A DNA stretch of 13,480 nucleotides from an uncultured Bacteroidales bacterium (GTDB lineage Bacteria > Bacteroidota > Bacteroidia > Bacteroidales > Muribaculaceae). The stretch lies in the NCBI GenBank assembly GCA_900549375.1, contig URNY01000071.1, positions 1 through 13,480 on the forward strand, read 5' to 3'. Position 1 is the stretch's first letter; each line of letters starts with the position of its first letter. Under the pieces are notes generated by a model. That model saw nothing but the letters and a program-made list of their open reading frames with translations, had not been told where the DNA came from and did not search any database. Made by a program: the position numbers and the translations under genes. Positions 1-7,398 of the stretch are shown here, piece after piece.

Positions 1-139
1 TCCTCCCCGCCCACCGGGAAAATCCGCTGACCCGAAATAAAGCGTCAGTAAACGCCTTTCGTATATAGCTAACCGTCAGCGAAGCGGCATCTATCCTCCT
101 CCGAGGAGCCGCATGCTGAAGGTTTCAAACGCAAATTTA
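1..139. other. Gene-free left edge with three successive hairpins and a possible minus-strand promoter element
   Basis: No reading frame here can be supported as a gene; the plus-strand frames only run in from the left edge and stop within about 70 bases. Three inverted repeats follow each other: CGGG/CCCG (15-18 with 31-34), AAAGCGT/ACGCcTTT (39-45 with 52-59, one bulged base), and a nested structure at 76-119 (TCAGC/GCTGA outside, GCGGC/GCCGC inside, CTCCTC-C-GAGGAG at the tip). On the minus strand, TAAATTTG at 139-132 matches the Bacteroidota -7 consensus TAnnTTTG, but no TTTG lies at the expected distance upstream. This could be the structured leader of a minus-strand gene beyond the left edge, a small RNA, or the 3' region of something outside. 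I do not recognise a known riboswitch or RNA family. Confidence 0.3.
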
Positions 140-187
140 CATTTTTTTCTTAAATTATTATAGTGTGTTCCTTAGTATCTGTTCCTT

Positions 188-243
188 AAAAAATGTCGCA
201 TCGCCGGGGTCGTCTGTCTGAGCAGACGGCTGCGGCAATGCGA
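188..243 (-). terminator. Rho-independent terminator of the gcv-lpdA operon
   Basis: The segment 196-243 folds into a long hairpin with 21-base arms (196-216 with 223-243) and a six-base loop. The apical six pairs (CGTCTG/CAGACG) are perfect; the rest has two mismatches and two G-U pairs. Read on the minus strand, the hairpin is followed by ACA and a run of six T (the A-run at 188-193). It starts about 40 bases after the lpdA stop codon, the right place to end the operon transcript. The arms are longer than a minimal terminator needs. Confidence 0.75.
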
Positions 244-283
244 AATTAAGCAACTTTATTTTCTTATCAGGTTATTTCCGGAT

Positions 284-1645
284 TCAGATATGGGCGGCGG
301 CGAGGAGGATCTCGCTGAGCGTCGGATGTCCGAACACAATCTCGCGGATGCTTTCTGCCGTGGCGTCGGCATTCATCAGATCCACTGCCTCCTGAGCGAG
401 CAAGGCGGCATCGGCTCCCATGATATGGGCGCCAAGAAGGCGGTGGGTCGATTTCTCGAACACAAGCTTGCAGAGACCCTCGCTCTCACCCATCGCCAGT
501 GCTTTACCGTTGGCGCGGTAGAAGCTCTTGCCGCATACTGTCTCGATACCGCGGTTCTTGCACTCATCCTCCGTGAGTCCAGCCATTCCGCATTCGGGCA
601 TCGTGAACACGGCCGAAGGAACAAGGTCAAGGCGTATGGCATCGCTCTTGCCGTCGATTACGTTCAGAGCGCGCAGCCCCTGGAACGAAGCGACATGCGC
701 AAGCATCATGCGGGCGTTGACATCCCCCACGGCGAAGATATGAAGCACGTTGGTGCGCATATCGTCATCCACAGGAATACCCTTGGCGGAATATTCCACG
801 CCGGCAGCTTCAAGACAGAGACCGTCAACGCGGGGAGCACGCCCCACAGCCATCAGAAGGTCGGAACTGACAACGGTCTGCTCCTTCCCTTTGACTTCGT
901 AGGTCACCACAATCTCATAGTCTTCGTTCTGCTCTATCTTGGTGGCGGCGGCGCCTGTCACAATCTCTATTCCACGCTTCGAAAGAGTCTGTTTGAGACG
1001 CTTCGCGATATCGGAATCGAACGGCGGCAGAATCTGCTTCATATATTCGATCACGGTCACTTTCGAACCGAGTCCGGCGAATATCGATGCGAATTCCATG
1101 CCTATCACGCCTCCGCCGATGATTGTGAGCGACGCCGGAACATATTCTATTCCGAGCATATCGGTGGAATCCTTCACGCAATCGAGATCGTGGCCGGGAA
1201 TCGGAAGCGATCGCGATGTGCTGCCGGTGGCTATGATGATGTTGTCGGCATCAAACTCCTGCGTCTCGCCGTCGATTTCGGCAACGACCGTATGGGCATC
1301 CTTGAAACGACCCATCGCCTCTACAACATTCACCTTTGCCTGTTTCAGCATGGTGGCGATGCCGTCGCGCAACTGCCCTACAACCTCATTCTTGCGGGCG
1401 CTGATCTTGTTGAAATCAACCGAGAAGGTGAAGTCATCGATTCCGAAACGATCGGCCTCCTTGAAGCGCATCACCATCTCCGAATCGCGGCAAAGGCATT
1501 TCGTCGGGATGCAGCCCTCGTTGAGACATGTTCCGCCGAGCTTGCCGCCATTGAAAAGCGTTACGCTTTTCCCGCGGTGGGCGGCCTCCAGAGCGGTCTC
1601 ATACCCTCCGGGGCCGGCACCTATGATTATCAGATCGCTATGCAT
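284..1645 (-). CDS. lpdA: Dihydrolipoyl dehydrogenase (L-protein of the glycine cleavage system)
   Basis: This FAD enzyme reoxidises the dihydrolipoyl arm of H-protein and passes the electrons to NAD+. At 453 residues it has the usual length and no N-terminal lipoyl domain. The FAD-binding GxGxxG is at residues 9-14, the redox disulfide lies in GGTCLNEGCIPTK (C40 and C45), the NAD Rossmann motif GGGVIG is at 177-182 with an acidic residue (E200) ending the second strand, as expected for NAD rather than NADP. The second FAD contact is AVGD at 305-308, and the C-terminal HPTLSE supplies the H440/E445 catalytic pair. The start codon overlaps the gcvPB stop by 8 bp, suggesting translational coupling, so this copy is probably dedicated to glycine cleavage. 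It could also serve 2-oxoacid dehydrogenases if no other copy exists in the genome. Confidence 0.96.
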   Translation of the reverse strand: MHSDLIIIGAGPGGYETALEAAHRGKSVTLFNGGKLGGTCLNEGCIPTKCLCRDSEMVMRFKEADRFGIDDFTFSVDFNKISARKNEVVGQLRDGIATMLKQAKVNVVEAMGRFKDAHTVVAEIDGETQEFDADNIIIATGSTSRSLPIPGHDLDCVKDSTDMLGIEYVPASLTIIGGGVIGMEFASIFAGLGSKVTVIEYMKQILPPFDSDIAKRLKQTLSKRGIEIVTGAAATKIEQNEDYEIVVTYEVKGKEQTVVSSDLLMAVGRAPRVDGLCLEAAGVEYSAKGIPVDDDMRTNVLHIFAVGDVNARMMLAHVASFQGLRALNVIDGKSDAIRLDLVPSAVFTMPECGMAGLTEDECKNRGIETVCGKSFYRANGKALAMGESEGLCKLVFEKSTHRLLGAHIMGADAALLAQEAVDLMNADATAESIREIVFGHPTLSEILLAAAHI

Positions 1646-3113
1646 TCTGGTCTGCTTTTAACTGGCGGTATGAAAGAATCGGCTTCTTCGCGGCCGTGGT
1701 CTCGTCAGGATGCGAGATGGGGGTGGTGAGCGGAGCGTTCTTCACCATCTCGGGGTTCTCCCGGGCCTCGCGGGCAACCTTGTGCATCACGTCGATGAAT
1801 TCATCGAGGGTCTCGAGGCTCTCGGTCTCCGTAGGCTCGATCATCATCGATTCGTGGAACAGAAGCGGGAAATAGATGGTGGGCGCATGGAAACCGTAAT
1901 CGAGCAGACGTTTGGCTACATTGAGGGTGGACACGCCCGTCGATTTGTCCTTAAGCCCGTCGAACACGAATTCATGCTTGCAAACGCCCTCTATCGGAAG
2001 CAGATAATCATCCTTAAGCGATTCCTTTATATAATTGGCGTTCAGGGCGGCCATCGGTCCCACGTTCTTCAGGTTCTCTTTGCCAAGCGAAAGGATATAG
2101 GCATATGCCTTCATCATTACGCCGAAGTTGCCGAGGAACGAGGAGATACTGCCGAGAGATTTCTCTTTGGCGCCCTCTACATGGAATTTTCCATCGGCTT
2201 CTTTCACAACCCTCGGAGCGGGCAGAAGCTCCACCAGATGGGCGGCAACGCCTACAGGACCGGAACCGGGACCTCCGCCTCCGTGAGGCGTGGAGAATGT
2301 CTTGTGCAGATTGATGTGCATTATGTCGAAGCCCATATCGCCGGGGCGTACCTTGCCGAGCATCGGGTTAAGGTTGGCGCCGTCGTAATAGAGCAGACCG
2401 CCTGCCTCATGGACAAGGCGGGCAATCTCTACAATCTCCGTCTCGAACATACCGAGGGTATTGGGATTGGTCATCATGATTCCGGCCACAGTCTCGTCGA
2501 GCAGAGGTTTGAGATCCTCAACATCTATCGAGCCGTTGGGTTTCGATTTTACCTCAACCACTTCGAGACCGGCCACCATAGCCGAAGCGGGGTTGGTGCC
2601 GTGGGCGGAATTGGGCACGATCACTTTGGTGCGCTTCAGATCTCCGCGCGACATGTGATACTGGCGCATCACCATCAGCCCGGTCAGCTCGCCGTGGGCG
2701 CCTGCATAGGGATTGAGCGTGAACTCGGCAAGTCCGGCGATATTGGCCAGCGCTTTCTGGAGGTTGTAATAAAGTTCCAGCGCACCCTGTGCGCTCTCTG
2801 CGGGCTGAAGGGGATGAAGCGACGTGAACTCGGGCATGGCGGCGAGTTCCTCGTTGATCTTGGGATTATACTTCATCGTGCAGCTGCCGAGAGGATAAAA
2901 GCCGGTGTCGACGCCGAAATTCTTCGACGACAGATTGGTGTAATGTCTCACCACATCCGGCTCGCTCACTTCGGGGAGTTCGGGCTTTTCTTCACGTTTC
3001 AGCGCTGCGGGGAGTGCGGAGATCGCATCGTTGCCGTAGTTGTCGGCGGGCAGTTCATAACCCTGTCTGCCGGGACGCGACACTTCGAATATCAGCTTAT
3101 CGTAATATTTCAT
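1638..3113 (-). CDS. gcvPB: Glycine dehydrogenase (decarboxylating) subunit 2, PLP-binding half of P-protein
   Basis: With GcvPA this forms the divided P-protein, which decarboxylates glycine on pyridoxal phosphate and transfers the aminomethyl group to lipoyl-GcvH. The 491 residues match the length of the separate C-terminal subunit. The N-terminus (MKYYDKLIFEVSRPGR) is characteristic of the stand-alone family, which supports this start. Visible motifs are the LGSCTMKYNPK segment (75-85), the glycine-binding region with NSAHGTNPAS (168-177), DGANLN (244-249), and LHKTF with K271 as the lysine expected to hold PLP, followed by a glycine-rich loop HGGGGPGSGP. The gene begins one base after the gcvPA stop and its end overlaps lpdA. 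The sequence gives no sign of damage. Many Bacteroides carry a single fused P-protein instead, so the divided form is notable. Confidence 0.96.
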   Translation of the reverse strand: MKYYDKLIFEVSRPGRQGYELPADNYGNDAISALPAALKREEKPELPEVSEPDVVRHYTNLSSKNFGVDTGFYPLGSCTMKYNPKINEELAAMPEFTSLHPLQPAESAQGALELYYNLQKALANIAGLAEFTLNPYAGAHGELTGLMVMRQYHMSRGDLKRTKVIVPNSAHGTNPASAMVAGLEVVEVKSKPNGSIDVEDLKPLLDETVAGIMMTNPNTLGMFETEIVEIARLVHEAGGLLYYDGANLNPMLGKVRPGDMGFDIMHINLHKTFSTPHGGGGPGSGPVGVAAHLVELLPAPRVVKEADGKFHVEGAKEKSLGSISSFLGNFGVMMKAYAYILSLGKENLKNVGPMAALNANYIKESLKDDYLLPIEGVCKHEFVFDGLKDKSTGVSTLNVAKRLLDYGFHAPTIYFPLLFHESMMIEPTETESLETLDEFIDVMHKVAREARENPEMVKNAPLTTPISHPDETTAAKKPILSYRQLKADQNA

Positions 3114-3114
3114 A

Positions 3115-4437
3115 TCAGTCTTCGAGCATTAAGGTTACAAATTCATCTATCTCCTCGCGGGTGCGTTTCTCGGTCACGGCAAACTCCACGAGTCCGTCGC
3201 CGAGCGAGATCGGGCCCATGAAGCCTTTCTCGAGCAGGCGGCCATTCATGGCCTCGACATCGAGATCGGTGCGAAGCGTGAATTCCTTGAGGAACGGTTT
3301 GTCGAATACCGGATGGAATTTTCCGCTCTCCACAAGTTTGTTGTAGAGATAATGTGCGCCGTCGCAGCTGAGACGGTTCACCTCGCGCAGACCCTTGTCG
3401 CCCATCAGAGCCACGTAGACAGTGGCCCAGAGTGCCATCAGACTCTGGTTGGAGCAGATGTTGCTGGTGGCTTTCTCGCGGCGGATATGCTGTTCGCGGG
3501 CCTGAAGCGTCAGCACATAGCAACGCTTGCCGGAGGCATCTTTGGTGGCACCCACCACGCGGCCCGGCATCTTGCGCAGTAGAGCTGTGCGGCAGGAGAT
3601 GAAGCCGAGATAGGGACCGCCGAACTGCATCGGCATGCCGAGTGTCTGGCCGTCGCCGCAGGCTATGTCGGCACCCCACTCCGCCGGCGTGCGGAGCACT
3701 GCCAGCGCCGAGGGATCGGCATAGACCGCCATCAGGGCTTTCGCCTCATGGATAGCTTCGGCAAAGCCTGTGAAATCCTCGATGATACCATATTTGTTGG
3801 GACAAGGAACAATCACGCCGGCAACATCGGGCGTGCGAAGTTCCACGCGCATTTTCTCAATATCCGTCACGCCATCCTTCTCGGGAATCACCGTTACATC
3901 CACGCCATGGAATTTGGCGTAGGTCTTCACAACTCGCATCTCGCGGTCGGAAATCGTGGCCGAAACGAGCACGCGGTTGCGTTTTCTTGCGGAGGCAACC
4001 ATCATGAACATCACTTCGGCAGCGGCTGTAGCTCCGTCGTACATCGAAGCGTTGGTGGATTCCATGCCCGTCAGCTCGCTGATCATGCTCTGATATTCGA
4101 AAATATACTGGAGCGTACCCTGCGAGATTTCAGGTTGATAGGGAGTATAGGCGGTATAAAACTCACTTCTCGAAAGAAGATGAGGAATCACCGAAGGGGA
4201 ATAATGGTCGTAGACTCCTCCTCCGGCAAACACCTTCAGGTTGCGGTTCTTCGCTCCCAATTCCTTGAAATGGCGGCGAAGCTCGATCTCCGACATGGCC
4301 GACGGCAGGTCGTATTCCCCTTTGAATATCACTTCAGCGGGAACGTCGCTGTAGAGGTCGTCGACCGACTGCACGCCGATGCGGTCGAGCATCACGCGGA
4401 TGTCTTCCTCGGTGTGCGGTATATAACGATTACTCAT
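3115..4437 (-). CDS. gcvPA: Glycine dehydrogenase (decarboxylating) subunit 1, N-terminal half of P-protein
   Basis: This is the partner subunit of GcvPB; it has the same fold type but contributes no PLP lysine and completes the active site of the heteromeric P-protein. It has 440 residues, the normal size for the separate subunit. The N-terminal IPHTEEDIRVMLDRIG is a family signature and supports this start. Further conserved blocks are the YTPYQPEISQGTLQ region, ELTGMESTNASMYDGATAAAE, and the glycine-rich FGGPYLGF followed by MPGRVVG. The gene starts inside the end of gcvH (8-bp overlap) and stops one base before gcvPB, so all three are almost certainly translated from one message. Confidence 0.96.
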   Translation of the reverse strand: MSNRYIPHTEEDIRVMLDRIGVQSVDDLYSDVPAEVIFKGEYDLPSAMSEIELRRHFKELGAKNRNLKVFAGGGVYDHYSPSVIPHLLSRSEFYTAYTPYQPEISQGTLQYIFEYQSMISELTGMESTNASMYDGATAAAEVMFMMVASARKRNRVLVSATISDREMRVVKTYAKFHGVDVTVIPEKDGVTDIEKMRVELRTPDVAGVIVPCPNKYGIIEDFTGFAEAIHEAKALMAVYADPSALAVLRTPAEWGADIACGDGQTLGMPMQFGGPYLGFISCRTALLRKMPGRVVGATKDASGKRCYVLTLQAREQHIRREKATSNICSNQSLMALWATVYVALMGDKGLREVNRLSCDGAHYLYNKLVESGKFHPVFDKPFLKEFTLRTDLDVEAMNGRLLEKGFMGPISLGDGLVEFAVTEKRTREEIDEFVTLMLED

Positions 4438-4813
4438 TTTCGCAAAGTTTTTCGTAAGCGGCAGGATCCAGAAGAGCGTCTACCTCGCCGGGATCCGACA
4501 TTTTTACCTTTATAATCCAGTTGCTGTAAGCATCTTCGTTGATGGCTTCGGGAGTGTCCTCGAGAGCCTCGTTGATTTCTACAACCTCTCCGGATACGGG
4601 GCAGATAAGATCACTGGCGGCCTTTACGGACTCAACGGCGCCGAAATCCTCGCCGGCCGTAACCTCGTCGCCCACCTCGGGCATGTCGACATATACGATG
4701 TTGCCGAGCGCATGCTGCGCGTAGTCGCTGATACCGATTGTGGCGATATCGCCGTCAACTTTTACCCACTCGTGTGATTCTGCATAGCGCAGACCTTCCA
4801 ATACTTTGCTCAT
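4430..4813 (-). CDS. gcvH: Glycine cleavage system H-protein, lipoyl carrier
   Basis: This small acidic shuttle carries the aminomethyl group from P- to T-protein and the reduced lipoyl arm to L-protein. Its 127 residues are the family's standard length. The lipoyl attachment lysine is K64, in the conserved FGAVESVKAASDL context; the N-terminal part (RYAESHEWVKVDGD) and the C-terminal NWIIKVK segment are also typical. It lies 23 bp downstream of gcvT, in a gap made almost wholly of A and T, and overlaps gcvPA by 8 bp. No lipoate ligase or lipoyl synthase gene is present in the window, so lipoylation must be supplied from elsewhere. Confidence 0.96.
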   Translation of the reverse strand: MSKVLEGLRYAESHEWVKVDGDIATIGISDYAQHALGNIVYVDMPEVGDEVTAGEDFGAVESVKAASDLICPVSGEVVEINEALEDTPEAINEDAYSNWIIKVKMSDPGEVDALLDPAAYEKLCENE

Positions 4814-4836
4814 ATCTTTATATTTTTATTTATTTC

Positions 4837-5931
4837 TTATTTTTTGTAATTCTTGTCGTAGAAACGTTTCTTCACCACCTTGGCGGGGAATGTTTTCTTG
4901 CGGATGCGCACCTCCACCTCCGTGCCGAGTTTGTCGTAAGGCTTGTTGATCATTGCCATGGCCACGCTCTTGCCTGTGGATATAGAGCGATAGCCTGTAG
5001 TGATCTCGCCTACCTGCTCGCCGTTCACCTCCACGGGATAACCGTGACGCGGAATAGCGTTTCCTTCGAGCTCGAGGCCCACGATGCGGCGTTTCACGCC
5101 TTCGGCTTTCTGACGCGCGAGAGCCTCCTTGCCGATGAATTCAGGCTTGTCGAGTTTCACGAACATGCTCAGACTCGCCTCGATCGGGGAGATATCCTCG
5201 CTCAGCTCGTCGCCATAGAGCGGCAGACCGACCTCGAAGCGCAACGTGTCGCGGCAACCGAGACCGCAGGGCTGCACGCCCGCTTCCATCAGCTTGTCCC
5301 ATACATTGATTGTATAATCATGGCTTCCGTAAATCTCGAAACCGTCCTCGCCGGTATAACCGGTGCGGCTCACGATTATCTCCTCGCCGGGAACCTTGAA
5401 CGTCTTGAAATTATAGAAAGGAATATCTTTCACCGGCAATCCAAGCACACGCTCCATTGTCTCTTCGGCCTCGGGACCTTGAACGGCCAGTTCGCCGTAA
5501 ACCGGGCTTTCATCCTCAACGGTCACGTTGAAGCCTTCGGCATTCTTCTTGATCCAGGCCACATCCTTGTCGATGTTCGAAGCGTTGATCACGAGGAAAT
5601 ATTCCTCATCGTTCACCTTGTAAACGAGCAGGTCGTCGACCGTGCCGCCGTTCTCATAGCACATCATTCCGTAGAATATCTGGCCGTCGGGAGCGCCCGT
5701 CACATCGTTGACGAAAATATGGCTCACGAATTTATAGGCATCCGGCCCCTTAACGCGGACCTCGCCCATATGGCTTACGTCGAACACACCCACATGTCCG
5801 CGCACTGCATTATGTTCTTCTGTAATTCCTGCATACTGGATTGGCATGTCGAAACCTGCGAAAGGCGACATCAAGGCCCCCAACTTCACATGGCGGTCGT
5901 GAAGACAGGTTTTCTGAATCTGATTTTCCAT
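4837..5931 (-). CDS. gcvT: Aminomethyltransferase (T-protein of the glycine cleavage system)
   Basis: T-protein releases ammonia from the aminomethyl-lipoyl arm and forms 5,10-methylene-tetrahydrofolate. The 364 residues match the family. Conserved features include FAGFDMPIQY (24-33), GVFDVSHMGE (48-57), and GGTVDDLLVY with the paired aspartates D99/D100 at the position of the catalytic aspartate known from E. coli GcvT (D101). RTGYTGEDGFEIY and the C-terminal KLGTEVEVRIRKK follow in the usual order. It is the first gene of the operon: the ATG lies about 24 bases behind the predicted transcription start of the promoter at 5960-5991, so the leader is very short and leaves no room for a glycine riboswitch. 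Confidence 0.96.
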   Translation of the reverse strand: MENQIQKTCLHDRHVKLGALMSPFAGFDMPIQYAGITEEHNAVRGHVGVFDVSHMGEVRVKGPDAYKFVSHIFVNDVTGAPDGQIFYGMMCYENGGTVDDLLVYKVNDEEYFLVINASNIDKDVAWIKKNAEGFNVTVEDESPVYGELAVQGPEAEETMERVLGLPVKDIPFYNFKTFKVPGEEIIVSRTGYTGEDGFEIYGSHDYTINVWDKLMEAGVQPCGLGCRDTLRFEVGLPLYGDELSEDISPIEASLSMFVKLDKPEFIGKEALARQKAEGVKRRIVGLELEGNAIPRHGYPVEVNGEQVGEITTGYRSISTGKSVAMAMINKPYDKLGTEVEVRIRKKTFPAKVVKKRFYDKNYKK

Positions 5932-5959
5932 GTCGTTAATATTAGATTTAATTTGAATC

Positions 5960-5991
5960 CAAAGTTAATACAAGCCGTTTTCTCCACCAAA
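5960..5991 (-). promoter_or_regulatory. Promoter of the gcv operon (Bacteroidota type)
   Basis: On the minus strand there is TTTG (5991-5988), a 20-bp spacer, and TAACTTTG (5967-5960). Both elements fit the Bacteroidota housekeeping consensus TTTG-N19-21-TAnnTTTG without mismatch. Transcription would begin near 5955, giving a leader of about 24 nucleotides before gcvT. Confidence 0.75.
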
Positions 5992-6025
5992 TTTTCGCCC
6001 CAATTATTTAGGCATCGTTCCTTAA

Positions 6026-6037
6026 ATTTCGCGAAAT
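6026..6037. promoter_or_regulatory. 12-bp perfect palindrome between divergent promoters, candidate operator
   Basis: ATTTCGCGAAAT is a perfect palindrome. It lies 34 bp from the -33 element of the gcv promoter and 31 bp from that of the porin promoter. Its position in the 76-bp stretch between the two -33 elements suggests a protein-binding site, but no regulator gene is nearby to name. Confidence 0.4.
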
Positions 6038-6043
6038 GTCGAT

Positions 6044-6058
6044 TTAACAAATTGTTAA
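6044..6058. promoter_or_regulatory. 15-bp perfect inverted repeat upstream of the porin promoter, candidate operator
   Basis: TTAACAAATTGTTAA has perfect 7-bp arms around one central base. Its centre lies about 19.5 bp (nearly two helical turns) from that of the neighbouring palindrome at 6026-6037, and it ends 10 bp before the porin -33 element, a typical activator or repressor location. AT-rich palindromes also arise by chance, so its function is an inference. Confidence 0.4.
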
Positions 6059-6068
6059 TGGGCGTTTG

Positions 6069-6101
6069 TTTGGTTTCGATGGGTTAGAATGATTATCTTT
6101 G
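6069..6101 (+). promoter_or_regulatory. Promoter of the porin-like gene (Bacteroidota type)
   Basis: TTTG (6069-6072), a 21-bp spacer and TATCTTTG (6094-6101) match the Bacteroidota consensus with no mismatch. The transcript would start near 6106, about 50 bases before the ATG at 6156. Confidence 0.78.
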
Positions 6102-6155
6102 CGAAAGATTACACCTAAGACTCGAATTAGAAACTCCAAGAAATAGAAACTTCCA

Positions 6156-7316
6156 ATGAAGAAATATCTATACCCAATACTGCTGGCGGCTCTGTGCGCT
6201 ACGGGAATTTCAGCTCAGGATAAGCTGCATGTCACACCTATCGGACGGCTGCATGTCGACGGGGCGTTGTTCATCCCCGACAAAAACGGTTTTGCCGACG
6301 GCGCGGCAGTGCCGGAAATCAGAGCCGGAGCTAAGGCTGTCTACGGTCCCTGGATGGCTCGCGTGGAAATAGGCTATAGTTATGGCAAGATCGGCATGAA
6401 GGATATCTATATCCAGCGGTCGCTCGGGCAGAAGGATTATTGCCGCATCGGCTATTTCATCCCGCAGTTCGGAATTCGCGGAGGCGGATCTGCTTCCTAC
6501 AAACCGGCGATGATCGCGCAGGTGTCGGAAAGTTTCTTCCGCACCATGACTCGTAAGATCGGGCTGATGTACACCCACTACGATCCCCGTTGGTTCGCAA
6601 GCGCAAGCGCATACGTCGGCGGCAGGTCGCTCACGCTCAACACCACCCAGCAGGGACGTGTGAGCGTCGGCGTATCGGGCCGCGGGGCGTGGCATCCTTT
6701 TGCTCAAAAGGGCAGTATATTTCAGGTAGGTCTCTCCGCCTCCTATGAGAGCGCTTCGCATACGGCCGTAATCAATGATTCCGGCGACGAAACGGCATCC
6801 GAGGGATTCCGCAAATTCTCCGCCAACTTCCCCTCCGCCGTGTCGCAGGTAAAGATGCTTGGTGCCGACATCGAAGATATCAAAGGGGATTTCAAGATCT
6901 CGCCGGAACTTATCCTTTCCAAGGACCGCTTCGCGCTCGAGTCGCAGTTCTATTATATGAACGTGCCGCGCAAAGCCGGAAGAGCCGACTATCACGCCGT
7001 GGGCACCTACGCTCTGGCGCGTTGCCTGATTATCGGCGACCGCAAGTATTCCTACAGTCAGAACGAAGGGGCATTGGCTCTCCCCTCTCCGCGCACTCTT
7101 GAACTTGTGGCTGGCTACGACTATACGAATGCAGATGCCCGCTCCGCGTCGATAGCCGGCGGCATCAGCAATGACTGGTCGGTATGCCTCAACTATTATA
7201 TCAACAAATATATGCTTGCCCGCCTCCGCTATTCCCACACCGAGGTGCGCAACTCGGCAGTCTGCGACCGCCGCGGCGTCGACATCATCCAGGCCCGCAT
7301 CCAGTTCGTGTTCTGA
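6156..7316 (+). CDS. Porin-like outer-membrane beta-barrel protein (OprO/OprP-type, Porin_O_P-like)
   Basis: The 386-residue protein begins with a signal peptide (MKKYLYPILLAALCATGISA, cleavage about residue 20-21) and ends in ARIQFVF, a terminal phenylalanine in an alternating pattern as in barrel proteins recognised by BamA. The body is rich in alternating aromatic/small-residue strands (for example the WFASASAYVGG and FALESQFYYM segments). The segment around residues 285-330, with a conserved tyrosine-rich stretch, a gap, and PRTLELVAGYDYTN, resembles the same region of Bacteroidota phosphate-selective-porin-like proteins. Substrate cannot be read from the sequence; the phosphate label of the family is not reliable here. 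It is a single-gene unit with its own promoter and terminator, divergent from the gcv operon. It could instead be a related barrel of unknown role. Confidence 0.8.
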   Translation: MKKYLYPILLAALCATGISAQDKLHVTPIGRLHVDGALFIPDKNGFADGAAVPEIRAGAKAVYGPWMARVEIGYSYGKIGMKDIYIQRSLGQKDYCRIGYFIPQFGIRGGGSASYKPAMIAQVSESFFRTMTRKIGLMYTHYDPRWFASASAYVGGRSLTLNTTQQGRVSVGVSGRGAWHPFAQKGSIFQVGLSASYESASHTAVINDSGDETASEGFRKFSANFPSAVSQVKMLGADIEDIKGDFKISPELILSKDRFALESQFYYMNVPRKAGRADYHAVGTYALARCLIIGDRKYSYSQNEGALALPSPRTLELVAGYDYTNADARSASIAGGISNDWSVCLNYYINKYMLARLRYSHTEVRNSAVCDRRGVDIIQARIQFVF

Positions 7317-7341
7317 CCACGACAAAGATATTCAAACACAG

Positions 7342-7374
7342 AAAAGGCGACCCTCGCGGTGAGGATCGCCTTTT
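7342..7374. terminator. Bidirectional rho-independent terminator between convergent genes
   Basis: AAAAGGCGA (7342-7350) pairs with TCGCCTTTT (7366-7374) and CCTC (7352-7355) with GAGG (7361-7364), with one C/A mismatch and a five-base loop. The stem is flanked by A4 on the left and T4 on the right, so each strand reads a hairpin ending in T. It lies 25 bp past the porin stop and about 25 bp past the beta-galactosidase stop on the other strand, serving both. Confidence 0.85.
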
Positions 7375-7398
7375 ATTATGGGTTCGCGCATCAGTTTA

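Noticed and set aside
290..1729. Long plus-strand open frame opposite lpdA, and similar long frames opposite gcvPB (1710-3221), gcvPA (3748-4515), gcvT (4738-6087), the porin (6210-7325, minus) and beta-galactosidase (7684-8772 and 8908-9915)
   Set aside because: Each lies in exactly the same codon register as the real gene on the other strand, where a stop needs a sense TTA, CTA or TCA codon. These codons appear to be rare in these genes, so open antisense frames are expected. The sense frames carry full family motifs; the antisense ones show none.
5932..6155. Glycine riboswitch upstream of gcvT
   Set aside because: The region between the predicted start and the ATG is about 24 bases, and the sequence further up is AT-rich with two DNA palindromes, not the conserved glycine aptamer core.
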